From: an uncultured Oscillospiraceae bacterium
GTDB lineage: Bacteria > Bacillota > Clostridia > Oscillospirales > Ruminococcaceae
Direction: 5' to 3'
Length of the DNA: 64,000 bases
Assembly (NCBI GenBank): GCA_958448395.1
Contig: CAUDDP010000001.1
Location: 16,058-80,057, forward strand
The notes below the pieces were generated by a model. That model was given only the letters and a program-made list of their open reading frames with translations. It did not search any database and was not told where the DNA came from. Of this stretch, positions 1 to 9,904 are shown piece after piece (position 1 is the stretch's first letter; every line of letters begins with the position of its first letter). The position numbers and the translations under genes are program-made.

Positions 1-534
1 CTTCGCCCGCACGGCTGCCAGCATAATATTTTCCGTTGCCCCCACAGAGGGATATTTCAAGTGAATTTTTGCACCATGCAGTCCATTTCCTACACAGCAA
101 TGCAATCGTCCACCATTCTGGGCAATCTCTGCCCCCATTTTTCGCAGTGCCTCCAAATGCATATCAATCGGTCGTGGCCCTAATTCACACCCTCCCGGAT
201 AGGACAGATGACAAACGCCACAGCGACCCAACAATGCACCTAAAAAAATAATGGAAGACCGCATTTCCTGCATCAGCCGTTCGGGTATTTCTTCACAGCA
301 CATCCCGTCCGCTGAAATCACAGCGGTATGTTCCTGCATGTAGCAGCGACAGCCAAGATCCGTTAAAATCCGACAGGCGGCAAATACATCTGTCAATCTG
401 GGACAGTTCTCCAGAACGGTCTCCCCCTGACAGAGCAGCGAAGCGGCAAGAATGGGAAGCACGCTGTTTTTAGCACCATGCAGCACAATCGTTCCCTCCA
501 GCGGAATGCCGCCTGTTATGACAAGTTTTTGCAT
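1..534 (-). CDS. murA: UDP-N-acetylglucosamine 1-carboxyvinyltransferase, N-terminal part (cut by window edge)
   Basis: First committed step of peptidoglycan synthesis: transfers enolpyruvate from PEP to UDP-GlcNAc in the cytoplasm. About 178 codons are visible and the frame runs off the left edge. Visible family marks are Lys22-Asn23 in HGAKNSVLP, the loop YPGGCELGPRPIDMHL containing the PEP-binding cysteine (the usual fosfomycin target, so sensitivity would be expected), and PSVGATENIM. The ATG at 534 is preferred over the in-frame ATG at 540 because GAGGTG lies 6 bases before it but abuts the upstream one. It is the last visible gene of the dcw cluster, about 65 bases after murG. Identification is firm; whether this is MurA1 or MurA2 type cannot be told from this part. 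Confidence 0.93.
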   Translation of the reverse strand, partial: MQKLVITGGIPLEGTIVLHGAKNSVLPILAASLLCQGETVLENCPRLTDVFAACRILTDLGCRCYMQEHTAVISADGMCCEEIPERLMQEMRSSIIFLGALLGRCGVCHLSYPGGCELGPRPIDMHLEALRKMGAEIAQNGGRLHCCVGNGLHGAKIHLKYPSVGATENIMLAAVRAK

Positions 535-599
535 CCGCATCACCTCAAGTTCTTTTTCTCATGGTATGCGAATGCAGGTCATTTGGTTCATTCTTACGA

Positions 600-1766
600 T
601 TACGATTCTTCCGCAGAGACTGCTGGTTCTGTCAGTGGCTTTCCGGCCTTTTCCATTAGCTTTTCCACCACATGATAGATTCGATCCGGTGTATCGGAAA
701 TAGCAAGTGCTGCTGCCTGTTCTGCCATTTCGTTCACCATCTGCCGATTTTCATACAGCTCCTCGACATGGTGCATCATACCTTCCACCGTCACATTTTT
801 TTGTTCAATGACAATGGCAGCACCAGCCTTTCCCAATACATTGGCATTATGCAGCTGGTGATTGCCAGCAACGATCGGAGACGGAATCAAAATAGATGCC
901 TTCCCAGCCGCCTCCAGCTCTGCCAATGTCGAAGCACCTGCCCGACAGATCACCAAATCCGCTGCTGCCAGACAGGTATCCATATCATGAATATACTCTG
1001 TAATCCGCAGCCGTTCACTTCGCATGGGAATACCAGCAGCCCGCATCGCTGCCGGGAAACTTTCCCGACCCATACCGCCATAACCATGAATATGATTGAT
1101 TGCCATGCCATTTTGTACATGCCATGGAATCAATGTTTCCATCACTTCATTGATACAGCCTGCTCCCAAACTACCACCAAAAGAAAGAATGCACATGCTG
1201 TCATCAAACCCCAGCTCCCGTCGTGCTTCCTCCTTGGTCTTCTGTGTAATACCAGAACGTACTGGTAAACCAGTAATCGTATATGGACAATCGAAATCCA
1301 TATATTCCAATGCTTCCTTGACTGTCAGCATAACATGGTCAACCTCTCGTGCCAGCATTTTATTGGTCACACCCGGAAATGCATTTTGTTCATGAATGGC
1401 ACAGGGCACACCCATCTTTGCTGCCATCCGAATAATGGGGCCGGCAACATAGCCGCCTGTACCAATCGCAATATCTGGCTGAAACTCGTTGACAATTTGT
1501 TTTGCACGTTTGCCAGATGTAGCAAGATACCAAGCTGCCTGTGCATTTCTCCGAATATTTTTCATGGTCAGCTTTCTCTGAAAGCCTGCCACTTTAATGG
1601 TTGCCAATTGATAACCGGACTGGGGAACCAACTTTGCTTCCATGCCGTTTGGTGTTCCAGCAAATAGAAACTCTGCATCCGGCTGATGCGACTGGATAAT
1701 CGAAGCAATTGCCAAAGCCGGATTGATATGACCGCCTGTACCGCCGCCTGCAAAAAGCACTTTCAT
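600..1766 (-). CDS. murG: UDP-GlcNAc:lipid I N-acetylglucosaminyltransferase MurG
   Basis: Adds GlcNAc to lipid I to give lipid II on the inner face of the membrane. 388 residues, slightly longer than the usual 355-365. It starts with the glycosyltransferase family 28 P-loop GGGTGGH (residues 7-13) and has a second glycine-rich loop SFGGSLGAGCINE around residue 195 and the UDP-GlcNAc-binding ICRAGASTLAEL near residue 270. The start follows GAGGTG. Its position between ftsW and murA on the same strand fits a dcw transcript. The extra length is a charged C-terminal tail. No signal peptide is visible, as expected for a peripheral membrane enzyme. Confidence 0.96.
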   Translation of the reverse strand: MKVLFAGGGTGGHINPALAIASIIQSHQPDAEFLFAGTPNGMEAKLVPQSGYQLATIKVAGFQRKLTMKNIRRNAQAAWYLATSGKRAKQIVNEFQPDIAIGTGGYVAGPIIRMAAKMGVPCAIHEQNAFPGVTNKMLAREVDHVMLTVKEALEYMDFDCPYTITGLPVRSGITQKTKEEARRELGFDDSMCILSFGGSLGAGCINEVMETLIPWHVQNGMAINHIHGYGGMGRESFPAAMRAAGIPMRSERLRITEYIHDMDTCLAAADLVICRAGASTLAELEAAGKASILIPSPIVAGNHQLHNANVLGKAGAAIVIEQKNVTVEGMMHHVEELYENRQMVNEMAEQAAALAISDTPDRIYHVVEKLMEKAGKPLTEPAVSAEES

Positions 1767-1807
1767 AGAAATTTCACCTCATCAGTTTGCATTCTGTTTT
1801 CTGTTTC

Positions 1808-3097
1808 TTAAGTCGTTCCGACAGCTGGTTTTTGATTCGCTGCCGATTCTGCTGTCTTCTTTTCTGTTGCAGCTGTTTTCACCAAATTAGTTTCCTTGGT
1901 CGGTGTTTCTGCCCGGTATCGAACACGAGAGATGTTCAGAACAATTCCCATTTCTGCCAACTGCAAAATCAATGCCGTACCACCGTAACTAAAGAACGGC
2001 AAACTAATCCCTGTATTTGGAATCAGGTTGCTGACAACGCCAATGTTAATAAATGCCTGCAAACCAATGTGCATGGTAAAGCCAACTGCCAGCAGCATAC
2101 CAAATTTATCATGTGCACGAGAGGCAATATAAAAGCCTCGGATCAGCAGCAGTACAAACAGCAATACCACTGTCAGTGCCCCAACAAATCCCAATTCCTC
2201 ACAAACGATGGAAAACACAAAGTCATTCTTAGTCTCTGGAAGGTACAGATATTTCTGTCTGGACTCACCAAGTCCCAGACCAAACAAACCGCCTGAACCA
2301 ATGGCAATCAAAGATTGGCAGGTCTGCCAAGTACCGCCCTGACTATCAGAAAACGGATCCAGCCAAGATTCGATACGCGTCTGGAAGTAACCATATCCCT
2401 CTGAAATGGACAAGTACAAAACGATTCCCACAATGGCTGCCACACCTGTAATCACGAGTGCAAAGAAGTGTGTTGGGCGGATACCACCGACAATTACCAT
2501 GGAGAGCGCAATCGTACTAATCAAAATGGTACCAGACAAGTGCGGCTCCATCATCAGCAAAGCCGCTACAACACCCAATGCCAGCAGATACGGCATAACC
2601 CCTGTTTTAAAACGATTCATTCGATCATAATTTTTCTCAATATGATAGGCAAAAAAGATAACAATCCCAATTTTCATCAACTCAGACGGCTGAAAGTTAA
2701 AGCTGCCGATTACCAACCAACGCTGTGCACCACCCTCACTGGTACCAACCAGCAAAACCAAAAGCAATAAAATCACTGATACAACGTAAGCTGCCACCGC
2801 AATTCCCGGTGTCTTATAAAGATGGTAATCAACAATTGACAAAAACCACATGGCTGCCAATCCAACCACTGCCATTTTAATTTGTTCTTTTGCGTAATAG
2901 CTACCCTCTAATCCTTCTGCAATCGCCCAAGCATAACTTGCGGAAAACATCATAATGATGCCAATGACCAAAAGAGCAATGACGATCAGGAAAAATGCCA
3001 GATCGACTTCTCCGTACCGCACACCCTTCTGCCAAAGCGGAAACCGAAAACGGTTCTTTTTCTTTTCTGCCTGACTCACAGCTGTTGTTTCTGCCAT
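1808..3097 (-). CDS. ftsW: Septal SEDS peptidoglycan polymerase FtsW
   Basis: SEDS-family glycosyltransferase that polymerises lipid II, working with a class B PBP at the division septum. 429 residues with about ten hydrophobic membrane segments; the N-terminal cytoplasmic stretch is basic and the C-terminal tail is Ala/Lys/Thr-rich. Family marks include FNFQPSELMK, the LSGTI region and the C-terminal NTGISLPFFSYGG. ATG 3097 has GGAGG 6 bases upstream; a TTG two codons earlier is also open but badly spaced. RodA is the alternative, but the position between mraY and murG in the dcw cluster argues for FtsW. Confidence 0.93.
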   Translation of the reverse strand: MAETTAVSQAEKKKNRFRFPLWQKGVRYGEVDLAFFLIVIALLVIGIIMMFSASYAWAIAEGLEGSYYAKEQIKMAVVGLAAMWFLSIVDYHLYKTPGIAVAAYVVSVILLLLVLLVGTSEGGAQRWLVIGSFNFQPSELMKIGIVIFFAYHIEKNYDRMNRFKTGVMPYLLALGVVAALLMMEPHLSGTILISTIALSMVIVGGIRPTHFFALVITGVAAIVGIVLYLSISEGYGYFQTRIESWLDPFSDSQGGTWQTCQSLIAIGSGGLFGLGLGESRQKYLYLPETKNDFVFSIVCEELGFVGALTVVLLFVLLLIRGFYIASRAHDKFGMLLAVGFTMHIGLQAFINIGVVSNLIPNTGISLPFFSYGGTALILQLAEMGIVLNISRVRYRAETPTKETNLVKTAATEKKTAESAANQKPAVGTT

Positions 3098-3148
3098 ATG
3101 CAACCTCCTTGCACATTTTCACCTTCCGCCTGCCAATCCAAACAGGAC

Positions 3149-4192
3149 TTAGACAAACAATACCAAAAGCAATCCCAGAATGCCCATCACCAGAGCAAAC
3201 AGAGAAAATGTAATTACAATCTTATATTCACTAAAACCACTCAATTCAAAATGGTGATGGATTGGGGTCATCTTAAAAATTCTTCTGCCTTCTCCATACT
3301 TTTTCTTGGTATACTTAAAGTAAGTAACCTGAATCACAACAGAAAGTGCCTCCAGAATATAGAGCAGTGCCACCAAAAGCAAAACCAGATGCTGATGGGT
3401 GACCAATCCCACGGAAACCACTGCTGCTCCTAGGTACATTGAACCAGTGTCCCCCATGAAACACTTTGCCGGATGTAAGTTCCAAACCAAAAAGCCCAGA
3501 CAGCCGCCTGCCAGTGCAATGGTGAAAATGGACATCTCCTGTAACGAAAGCAACACGCAAATGATGGTCATCAGCAGCATATTGACCATCGTCACCGTCC
3601 CACAAAGACCATCTACGCCATCCGTCAGATTGACCGCATTGGTCAAATACAGAATCACAACCAGCATCAGCGGATAATAGAACCATGAAATATCAAACGA
3701 GAAGAAGGAGAAATTCAAGGTGGTATCCCGATCGCCCAGCCAATACTGTACGCCCAGCCATGCTGCTGCTACGATAACCTGCAAAACAATTTTCTGCATT
3801 GGAGAGAGTCCGTCATTTTTCTTCTGTACAACTTTTTTAAAGTCATCAATAAACCCAATCAAACCAAACAGAATCGCAAAAATCATACAGCTCAACATCT
3901 GTATGCCACGATTCAAATCCAAACCTTCTGTACCAGATACTGTGCTGTCATTGCATACGATACGATATAGACAATATCCGACTCCAACTGCAACGGCAGT
4001 GGAAAAAATAAATAAAATACCACCCATGGTAGGCGTACCCTGTTTTTTGGCGTGCCATTCCGGTCCAAATTTCATTTTGATGGGCTGCCCAAATTTTAAC
4101 TTATGCAGAAAAGGAACCAATGCCTTTCCAAATACGGCTGCTATCAGAAATGACAGCAATGCAACAATGACATTAATACTCCACAGCGGCAT
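3149..4192 (-). CDS. mraY: Phospho-N-acetylmuramoyl-pentapeptide transferase MraY
   Basis: Integral membrane enzyme that transfers phospho-MurNAc-pentapeptide from UDP to undecaprenyl phosphate, making lipid I. 347 residues, about ten membrane segments. Conserved pieces are GTPTMGG after the first segments, the aspartate pair in FIDDFKK, NLTDGVDGL and the C-terminal TPIHHHFEL loop. The start at 4192 is chosen because GGAGGA sits 8 bases upstream and the protein then begins like the family; the longer open frame reads into murF sequence. It overlaps the end of murF by 20 bases, which suggests translational coupling. Confidence 0.96.
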   Translation of the reverse strand: MPLWSINVIVALLSFLIAAVFGKALVPFLHKLKFGQPIKMKFGPEWHAKKQGTPTMGGILFIFSTAVAVGVGYCLYRIVCNDSTVSGTEGLDLNRGIQMLSCMIFAILFGLIGFIDDFKKVVQKKNDGLSPMQKIVLQVIVAAAWLGVQYWLGDRDTTLNFSFFSFDISWFYYPLMLVVILYLTNAVNLTDGVDGLCGTVTMVNMLLMTIICVLLSLQEMSIFTIALAGGCLGFLVWNLHPAKCFMGDTGSMYLGAAVVSVGLVTHQHLVLLLVALLYILEALSVVIQVTYFKYTKKKYGEGRRIFKMTPIHHHFELSGFSEYKIVITFSLFALVMGILGLLLVLFV

Positions 4193-5555
4193 GAACGGAT
4201 TCCTCCTGTCTAAAAATTTCTTCCATGCAGTCTTCCAGATGCATACCACGACTTGCCTTGAACAGCAGTACATCACCCGGTCTGAGATATGCCCGAATCG
4301 CACTGCAAAGTTCTATTTTATCCTCCGTATGAAATACGGAAGTCCCTGCCGCCCCTGCCGCTCTGGCAATTGCGATGGACTCTTTTCCATAACAGAACAA
4401 CTGGTCTAAGTGACTGCCAGCTGCCATATCGCCTACCATACTGTGCAGCTTAGAAGAAAGTTTTCCCAGCTCCAGCATATCACCCAGAACCGCAACGCGT
4501 CTGCCCTCTCCCTTCATCTGCCGCAGTACATGCAACGCTGCACGCATAGAATCCGGACTTGCATTATAACAGTCTGCAATCACAGTATATGGTCCACGCT
4601 GCTCAATATTCTGCCGGAACGGAATCGGCTGGTAATCTGCCAATGCCTTGCAGATCACATCTGGTGCAATGCTACAAATTCGTCCCACACAGAATGCCGC
4701 CAGTGCATTCATTACATTGTGCATTCCCACACAAGGCAGAACAGCAGGAAAGGTTCTGCCATCCTTTGTTATGATCGTAAAGGTGGTTTCATTATCTCCC
4801 TCCTGTACATCTGCCGCTGTAACATCCGCCGTTTTCGTCTCCAGACCGTATGTATAAACAGGTCTGTCCAATTGCTCTGCAAATGGTGCAAGGTGCGGAT
4901 CATCCACATTCAACACCAACGGTGCATCTGGCTTCATACCATCCAGTATTTCCATTTTCGCCTTCAAAATACCTTCCTGTGAACCCAGATTTTCAATATG
5001 GGAGAATCCAATATTCGTAATTACGCCGATGGTCGGCTGTGTCGCACAACTCAACCGATGAATCTCACCAAAGTGAGACATTCCCATCTCAATCACAGCC
5101 GCTTCATGTTTTGGTGCAAGATGCAGCAGCATCTTTGGCAAACCAATCTCATTGTTCAAGTTTCCCTGCGTTTTCAATGTTTCAAACGCCGCAGAAAGTA
5201 CCAGTGCAATCATTTCTTTTGTGGTTGTTTTTCCAACACTGCCCGTTACCCCCACTAAAATGGGAGAAAACTTTCTTCTATAGTAAGCGGCGATTTGCAG
5301 CAATGCCCTTCCGGTATCCGGTACGACAATGCAGGGAAAATCTGCGATTGGGTGATCAGTAACGGCTGCCACTGCCCCATCGGAAATGGCTTTCTGTACA
5401 AACTGATGTCCGTCAAAATTGGCACCACGCAATGCCAGAAACAGACAGCCTGCCTCCAGTTTTCTGGTATCCGTACAGACGTCATTCACTTCTGCTTCAA
5501 ACGGTGCCGTGCCCCCGACAGCCGCTGCAATTTCTGATAATTGTAACTTCTCCAT
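4173..5555 (-). CDS. murF: UDP-MurNAc-tripeptide--D-Ala-D-Ala ligase MurF
   Basis: ATP-dependent Mur ligase adding D-Ala-D-Ala to UDP-MurNAc-tripeptide, the last cytoplasmic precursor step. 460 residues. Three-domain Mur ligase layout: N-terminal UDP-binding part with DTRKLEAGCLFLALRG, central ATPase with P-loop GVTGSVGKTTTKEM around residue 110, and a C-terminal domain with DCYNASPDSMRAAL and VLGDMLELG. Start ATG 5555 is preceded by a purine-rich AAGGTGGGGG. It lies 14 bases after murE and overlaps mraY. Its D-Ala-D-Ala substrate would be made by the ddl gene at 34994-36067. Confidence 0.96.
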   Translation of the reverse strand: MEKLQLSEIAAAVGGTAPFEAEVNDVCTDTRKLEAGCLFLALRGANFDGHQFVQKAISDGAVAAVTDHPIADFPCIVVPDTGRALLQIAAYYRRKFSPILVGVTGSVGKTTTKEMIALVLSAAFETLKTQGNLNNEIGLPKMLLHLAPKHEAAVIEMGMSHFGEIHRLSCATQPTIGVITNIGFSHIENLGSQEGILKAKMEILDGMKPDAPLVLNVDDPHLAPFAEQLDRPVYTYGLETKTADVTAADVQEGDNETTFTIITKDGRTFPAVLPCVGMHNVMNALAAFCVGRICSIAPDVICKALADYQPIPFRQNIEQRGPYTVIADCYNASPDSMRAALHVLRQMKGEGRRVAVLGDMLELGKLSSKLHSMVGDMAAGSHLDQLFCYGKESIAIARAAGAAGTSVFHTEDKIELCSAIRAYLRPGDVLLFKASRGMHLEDCMEEIFRQEESVHAAVEY

Positions 5556-5569
5556 GTTTTTCCCCCACC

Positions 5570-7003
5570 TTATAGTTTTGTCAAGCACTCTGCAACGATT
5601 TCCCGTTCATCCATGTGAATGTGAACATTATTCGCCAGAATCTGATAATCCTCATGTCCTTTGCCCGCCAGCACCAGCACATCTCCCGGCTTTGCCAACT
5701 GCATTCCACGCAGAATGGCTTCCTTCCGATCAATCACCACTTCATATGGCACAGAACAACCTTCCAACCCTGTCAAAATGTCCTGAATAATTGCCATTGG
5801 TTCTTCATCTCTTGGGTTATCGGAGGTGATAACCAGAAAGTCTGCATATCCTGCTGCTGCTTTTGCCATCTTTGGTCGTTTGGTCTTATCCCGGTTGCCA
5901 CCACATCCAAACAGGCAAATCAACCTTCCCTCTGTATATTCTTTTACACTTTTCAAGATGTTTTCAATGGCATCTGGGGTATGTGCATAATCACAAATCA
6001 CAGAAAATGATTTCCCAGTCGGAATCACCTCACAGCGTCCTCGTACGCCCCGACACTGCTGCAAAGCTTGCAAGACCTGTGCATTTGATAAGCCCAATTC
6101 CATGCAGACAGCACATGCTGCCATGACATTAGAAACATTGAACATACCAGTCATCTGCATATTGACTGGATAAGACTTTCCGCCATAGCACAGCCAAAAA
6201 CTCGTACCATTTGGCCGCAGCTTAATGGCATCCGCATAATAATCCGCAGAGGAAGAATTTCCATAGGTTTGCATTGCACAAGGGATTTCTCCTGCAAGAC
6301 GCTTGCCATAGGCATCGTCAATATTGATAACAGCATAATCCGTAATATCAAACAACATTTTCTTTGCTTGATAATATGCCTCCATCGTCTTATGATAATC
6401 CAGATGATCCTGCGTCAAGTTTGTAAAAACTGCTGCACGAAAGTGGGTCGGACCAATCCGATGCTGCACTAATCCAAAAGAAGAAACCTCCATGACAACA
6501 TAGTCGCATCCAGCATCCACCATTTTTCGATAGAGTGCCATCAAATCATAGACCATTGGTGTGGTGTTATCCGTATGAAACACCTGATCGCCAATTTCAT
6601 TTTGAATGGTTCCAATCAAACCAACCAGATAACCATTTGCTGTCAAAATGTGTTTAATGACATTGGTAATCGTAGTTTTCCCATTTGTGCCCGTAACACC
6701 GATAAACGACATCTGCTGTTCTGGGTGACCAAACCAAGCAGCACACAGCTGTCCATAAAAGACATAGGTATTTGGAACAATAATCTGTTGCTTGCCAAGT
6801 CCCAGATCCCGTTCTACAACAACCGCCACTGCACCTTTTTCCAGCATTTCCGCTGCAACGGTATGCCCATCAAAATGGTCACCCTTTATACAGACAAACA
6901 AATACCCCTCTTGTACCTTTCGAGAGTCATTTGTAATGCCGCTAATTTCTCTGTCCTCTAACTCTGTTTCTGCATTGCCTTCTAATAATGCATACAACTG
7001 CAT
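5570..7003 (-). CDS. murE: UDP-MurNAc-L-Ala-D-Glu--meso-diaminopimelate ligase MurE
   Basis: Adds the third stem-peptide residue. 477 residues from ATG 7003. P-loop GVTGTNGKTTITNV near residue 110. The specificity motif reads DNPRDEEP, the form tied to meso-diaminopimelate rather than lysine in studied MurE enzymes, so a DAP-type wall is expected. The open frame extends 54 codons further upstream, but the family begins near MQLYALLEG and the longer version reads back towards the PBP gene; AAAGGCGG lies about 10 bases before ATG 7003. It sits between the PBP gene and murF in the dcw cluster. Confidence 0.94.
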   Translation of the reverse strand: MQLYALLEGNAETELEDREISGITNDSRKVQEGYLFVCIKGDHFDGHTVAAEMLEKGAVAVVVERDLGLGKQQIIVPNTYVFYGQLCAAWFGHPEQQMSFIGVTGTNGKTTITNVIKHILTANGYLVGLIGTIQNEIGDQVFHTDNTTPMVYDLMALYRKMVDAGCDYVVMEVSSFGLVQHRIGPTHFRAAVFTNLTQDHLDYHKTMEAYYQAKKMLFDITDYAVINIDDAYGKRLAGEIPCAMQTYGNSSSADYYADAIKLRPNGTSFWLCYGGKSYPVNMQMTGMFNVSNVMAACAVCMELGLSNAQVLQALQQCRGVRGRCEVIPTGKSFSVICDYAHTPDAIENILKSVKEYTEGRLICLFGCGGNRDKTKRPKMAKAAAGYADFLVITSDNPRDEEPMAIIQDILTGLEGCSVPYEVVIDRKEAILRGMQLAKPGDVLVLAGKGHEDYQILANNVHIHMDEREIVAECLTKL

Positions 7004-7168
7004 GACAGATAACCGCCTTTCTTTTTCTTTTACAGTATTCCAATACACCTTTTCCATTTTGCTTTTACCAATCATATCAAAAAAGGGATGCTTTCTTTCA
7101 AAGCCTCCCCTTTTCTCGTCTTTGCATAATTGCAATGGGGCTGCTGTTTGTTTTCCAGAACACAAATT

Positions 7169-9541
7169 TTATTCTTCTTCATCGCTCTGGTCATCGATGG
7201 ACATCGTCAAGCTGATGACAGTCCCCACTTCTACGGTTGCACCAAATGGTTCAGACTGGAACTGTACCTTTGCATTTGTATTTTCAGAAGAAGCTCCCAT
7301 CGTTACGATATTCAGTCCCAATTCTGTCAGTACAGCATTTGCCTCTGCCGCAGTCATATCAATCAGATTCGGCACCTTGACTACCTCTGGTTCGATCTCT
7401 TCTTCTGTATACAAAATGACTTTGCCGCCTTTTTCAATCACAGAACCCGTCTTCGGACACTGCGATAAAACACGGTTGCCCTCTCCGACCACCTCATAAA
7501 CCAAGCCCATATCATCCAAGGTGGAGGTTGCATTTTCCAGTGATTTTTCCTGCATCATTGGCACTGTAACATTTCGTTCTGCATACTCCTCATCCGTATA
7601 TTCCGGATAAAATCCCAAATACGGTAGAATCTGTGACATAACCGTTCTCGCATATGGTGCAACAACGGTACCACCATAATAATTAATGGAATTATCCGGT
7701 TCATCTGCTAAAATCAGCATAATGACCTCTGGATCATCGGCAGGTGCAAAACAACCGTATGATGCAACATACTTCATTTCAATCCCATCATATTCATCCA
7801 ATTTTTCTGCTGTACCAGACTTACCACCAATCCGATACCCTTCAATATAAGCATTATGGGAATGATTTCCCTGCACGACTGCTTCAAGCTGTTCCCGTAC
7901 TGTCTTCGAAGTAGCCTCCGAAATCACCTGTCGCTTTTCTTCTGTTTTATGTGTCATCACAATATTACCGTCTGCATCTACCACCTGTTCCACCAGATAT
8001 GGTGTAACCAGCTTTCCGCCATTGATGGCAGTGGCATAGGCTGTAATCATTTGAATTGGCGTAATCTTATTTGCCTGACCAAAAGAAGAAGAGGCAAGGT
8101 CAACATTGGACATACTATCTTCTGAGATATACAAACTGCCTACTTCCCCTGGCAAATCAATCCCTGTTGTTTCTGTCAAGCCAAAGCCTTTAAAATAATA
8201 AGAAAATTTAGAAGTTCCCAAACGCAAACCAATTTCCATAAAAGCCGGGTTACAGGAATTTGTCAAAGCTTTTGTAAAGGTCTGTGCACCATGCCCACTT
8301 CGGTTGGAACAGCCAATGGTTTCTCCCATAACCGTAAAAGAACCACTGCAATAAAAGGAATCATTTTGCAGATCAATCAATTTTTCTTCCATTGCCGCAG
8401 CAGTGGTGACAACCTTAAAGACAGAGCCCGGGTAATGAATTTCAGAAATTGCTTTGTTCTTCCACTGCGTTTCTCTTGCTGCCAGATAGGCATCACTGTA
8501 TTCCTGCCCTGCAAGAGAGTCCAGTGTTTTAGATGTTGCAGTATCATAAATCATAGACGGTTGGTTCAAATCAAAAGAAGGATAGGTTGCCATTGCATAA
8601 ATTGCACCTGTCTTTGGATTCATAATGATACCACAGGCACGCTTCTGCACATTATATGCAACTACCATTTCACCAATTGCCTTTTCCAGATAATATTGCA
8701 GTGTTGTATCTAATGTCAAATAAAGGGAAGCACCATTTTCTGCTTCATATGTAGTAGAATACCGATATGGCATCTCCTCACCATTTGCCGCTTGTGCAGA
8801 AATAATTCTGCCATCCACACCAGCAAGATAGTCATTATATTGATATTCCAGACCATACTGACCATCCCCATCTCCATTGGTAAAGCCAATCACGCTGGCA
8901 GCCAATTCTTCCTGTGGATAGTACCGTTTTGTAGTCGCCTCTGTTGCAAAGGAAACCAGATTCAAATTATCAAAATAGCTGTCGATTTCATCCGCAACAT
9001 TTTTTTCAACCTGTGTTTGCAGCACATAATATCGACCATCTGCTTCAAATGCTTTTAAAATTTCTTCCTTTTCAACATTCAGCTTACCAGCCAAATAGAC
9101 AGCAATATTTTCTTTTAACATAGGAATGTCAATCAAATCTTTTGCCGTATCGTCTGACTTTTCTGCTGCTGCTTTTTTGCTTTCATTATTTTTTTCTACA
9201 TCTTCCATTTCATCCCGAAAGAGCTGCGGGTCAATATATACATTGTAAACCGTTGCACTCCATGCCAGCGGTGTACTAGTTGCATCATAAATAGAACCAC
9301 GCTGTGCTTCCAAACGCATTGTCCCAAAATGATAATTATTTGCTAATGCTTCATATTTGTTATTATCAATAACGGATACTTTAAACAATTTTCCAATAAT
9401 AAAGCAAGAAAAAATTAACATCGCAATTTGAATGATAACATTGGCACGGAATTTCATTCGTGCAGTTGGTGCATTTGTACCAGATGCTTGCAATTTATCA
9501 TATTGTTTGTTATCCAAAAGAATGACACGCCCTTTCAGCAT
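7169..9541 (-). CDS. Class B penicillin-binding protein with two C-terminal PASTA domains (FtsI/SpoVD type)
   Basis: Transpeptidase that cross-links septal or spore peptidoglycan. About 790 residues: one N-terminal membrane anchor, a PBP dimerisation region beginning near the EAQRGSIYD motif, a transpeptidase domain with active-site YPGSVFK around residue 367, SCN in the second motif and KSGTAEK near 573, then two PASTA repeats in the last 130 residues (the second begins VKVPNLIDM). The start is uncertain. ATG 9541 has no clear ribosome site, TTG 9517 has AAAGGG about 11 bases upstream, and the open frame extends to 9601. Position after ftsL suggests the division PBP; a SpoVD role is also possible because SpoVD has a PASTA domain. 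Confidence 0.9.
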   Translation of the reverse strand: MLKGRVILLDNKQYDKLQASGTNAPTARMKFRANVIIQIAMLIFSCFIIGKLFKVSVIDNNKYEALANNYHFGTMRLEAQRGSIYDATSTPLAWSATVYNVYIDPQLFRDEMEDVEKNNESKKAAAEKSDDTAKDLIDIPMLKENIAVYLAGKLNVEKEEILKAFEADGRYYVLQTQVEKNVADEIDSYFDNLNLVSFATEATTKRYYPQEELAASVIGFTNGDGDGQYGLEYQYNDYLAGVDGRIISAQAANGEEMPYRYSTTYEAENGASLYLTLDTTLQYYLEKAIGEMVVAYNVQKRACGIIMNPKTGAIYAMATYPSFDLNQPSMIYDTATSKTLDSLAGQEYSDAYLAARETQWKNKAISEIHYPGSVFKVVTTAAAMEEKLIDLQNDSFYCSGSFTVMGETIGCSNRSGHGAQTFTKALTNSCNPAFMEIGLRLGTSKFSYYFKGFGLTETTGIDLPGEVGSLYISEDSMSNVDLASSSFGQANKITPIQMITAYATAINGGKLVTPYLVEQVVDADGNIVMTHKTEEKRQVISEATSKTVREQLEAVVQGNHSHNAYIEGYRIGGKSGTAEKLDEYDGIEMKYVASYGCFAPADDPEVIMLILADEPDNSINYYGGTVVAPYARTVMSQILPYLGFYPEYTDEEYAERNVTVPMMQEKSLENATSTLDDMGLVYEVVGEGNRVLSQCPKTGSVIEKGGKVILYTEEEIEPEVVKVPNLIDMTAAEANAVLTELGLNIVTMGASSENTNAKVQFQSEPFGATVEVGTVISLTMSIDDQSDEEE

Positions 9542-9904
9542 AAAAATAGAAGAAGGCAGGGAACTGTTACCGAATCCCCCGCCTGTATAAAACTGTCCCA
9601 ATTCGACAGGAATTTCTCAATGATGCAGAAAGCAATTTCTGGAACCTGCATTGAAAACGGAATAGCATCCGGCTTCGCCCTGTCTATCCTGTCCGATAGC
9701 TCATTCTGCGTAAACGAAGCCGGAATCATTCCTTTTTCCGACACCCGATTTCGTATCTCTTTCTTTGTCTTTTATACTAACGGCGAGTTTTATATATATA
9801 TCATGCAACAAAATGCTGCACCGCCGATAGTAGCAAAATAAATTATGTTTCAGACCTTTTCACCCGTCTCTTCTAAACAGGATTTCTATCCAACTATATG
9901 CATA
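9542..9904. other. Spacer between ftsL and the PBP gene with nested stem-loops
   Basis: A 360-base interval inside an otherwise compact dcw cluster. It carries an imperfect inverted repeat pairing 9659-9677 with 9715-9732, including the perfect arms CCGGCTTCG and CGAAGCCGG, with an inner hairpin CTATC/GATAG at 9684-9699. A second hairpin CAGAAA-gcaa-TTTCTG lies at 9626-9641, and an AT-rich run at 9791-9803. A 69-codon frame (9535-9744, minus, GTG start) crosses it without a ribosome site or recognisable product. I see no convincing promoter. It could be a structured leader for the PBP gene or a small inserted repeat. Confidence 0.6.
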
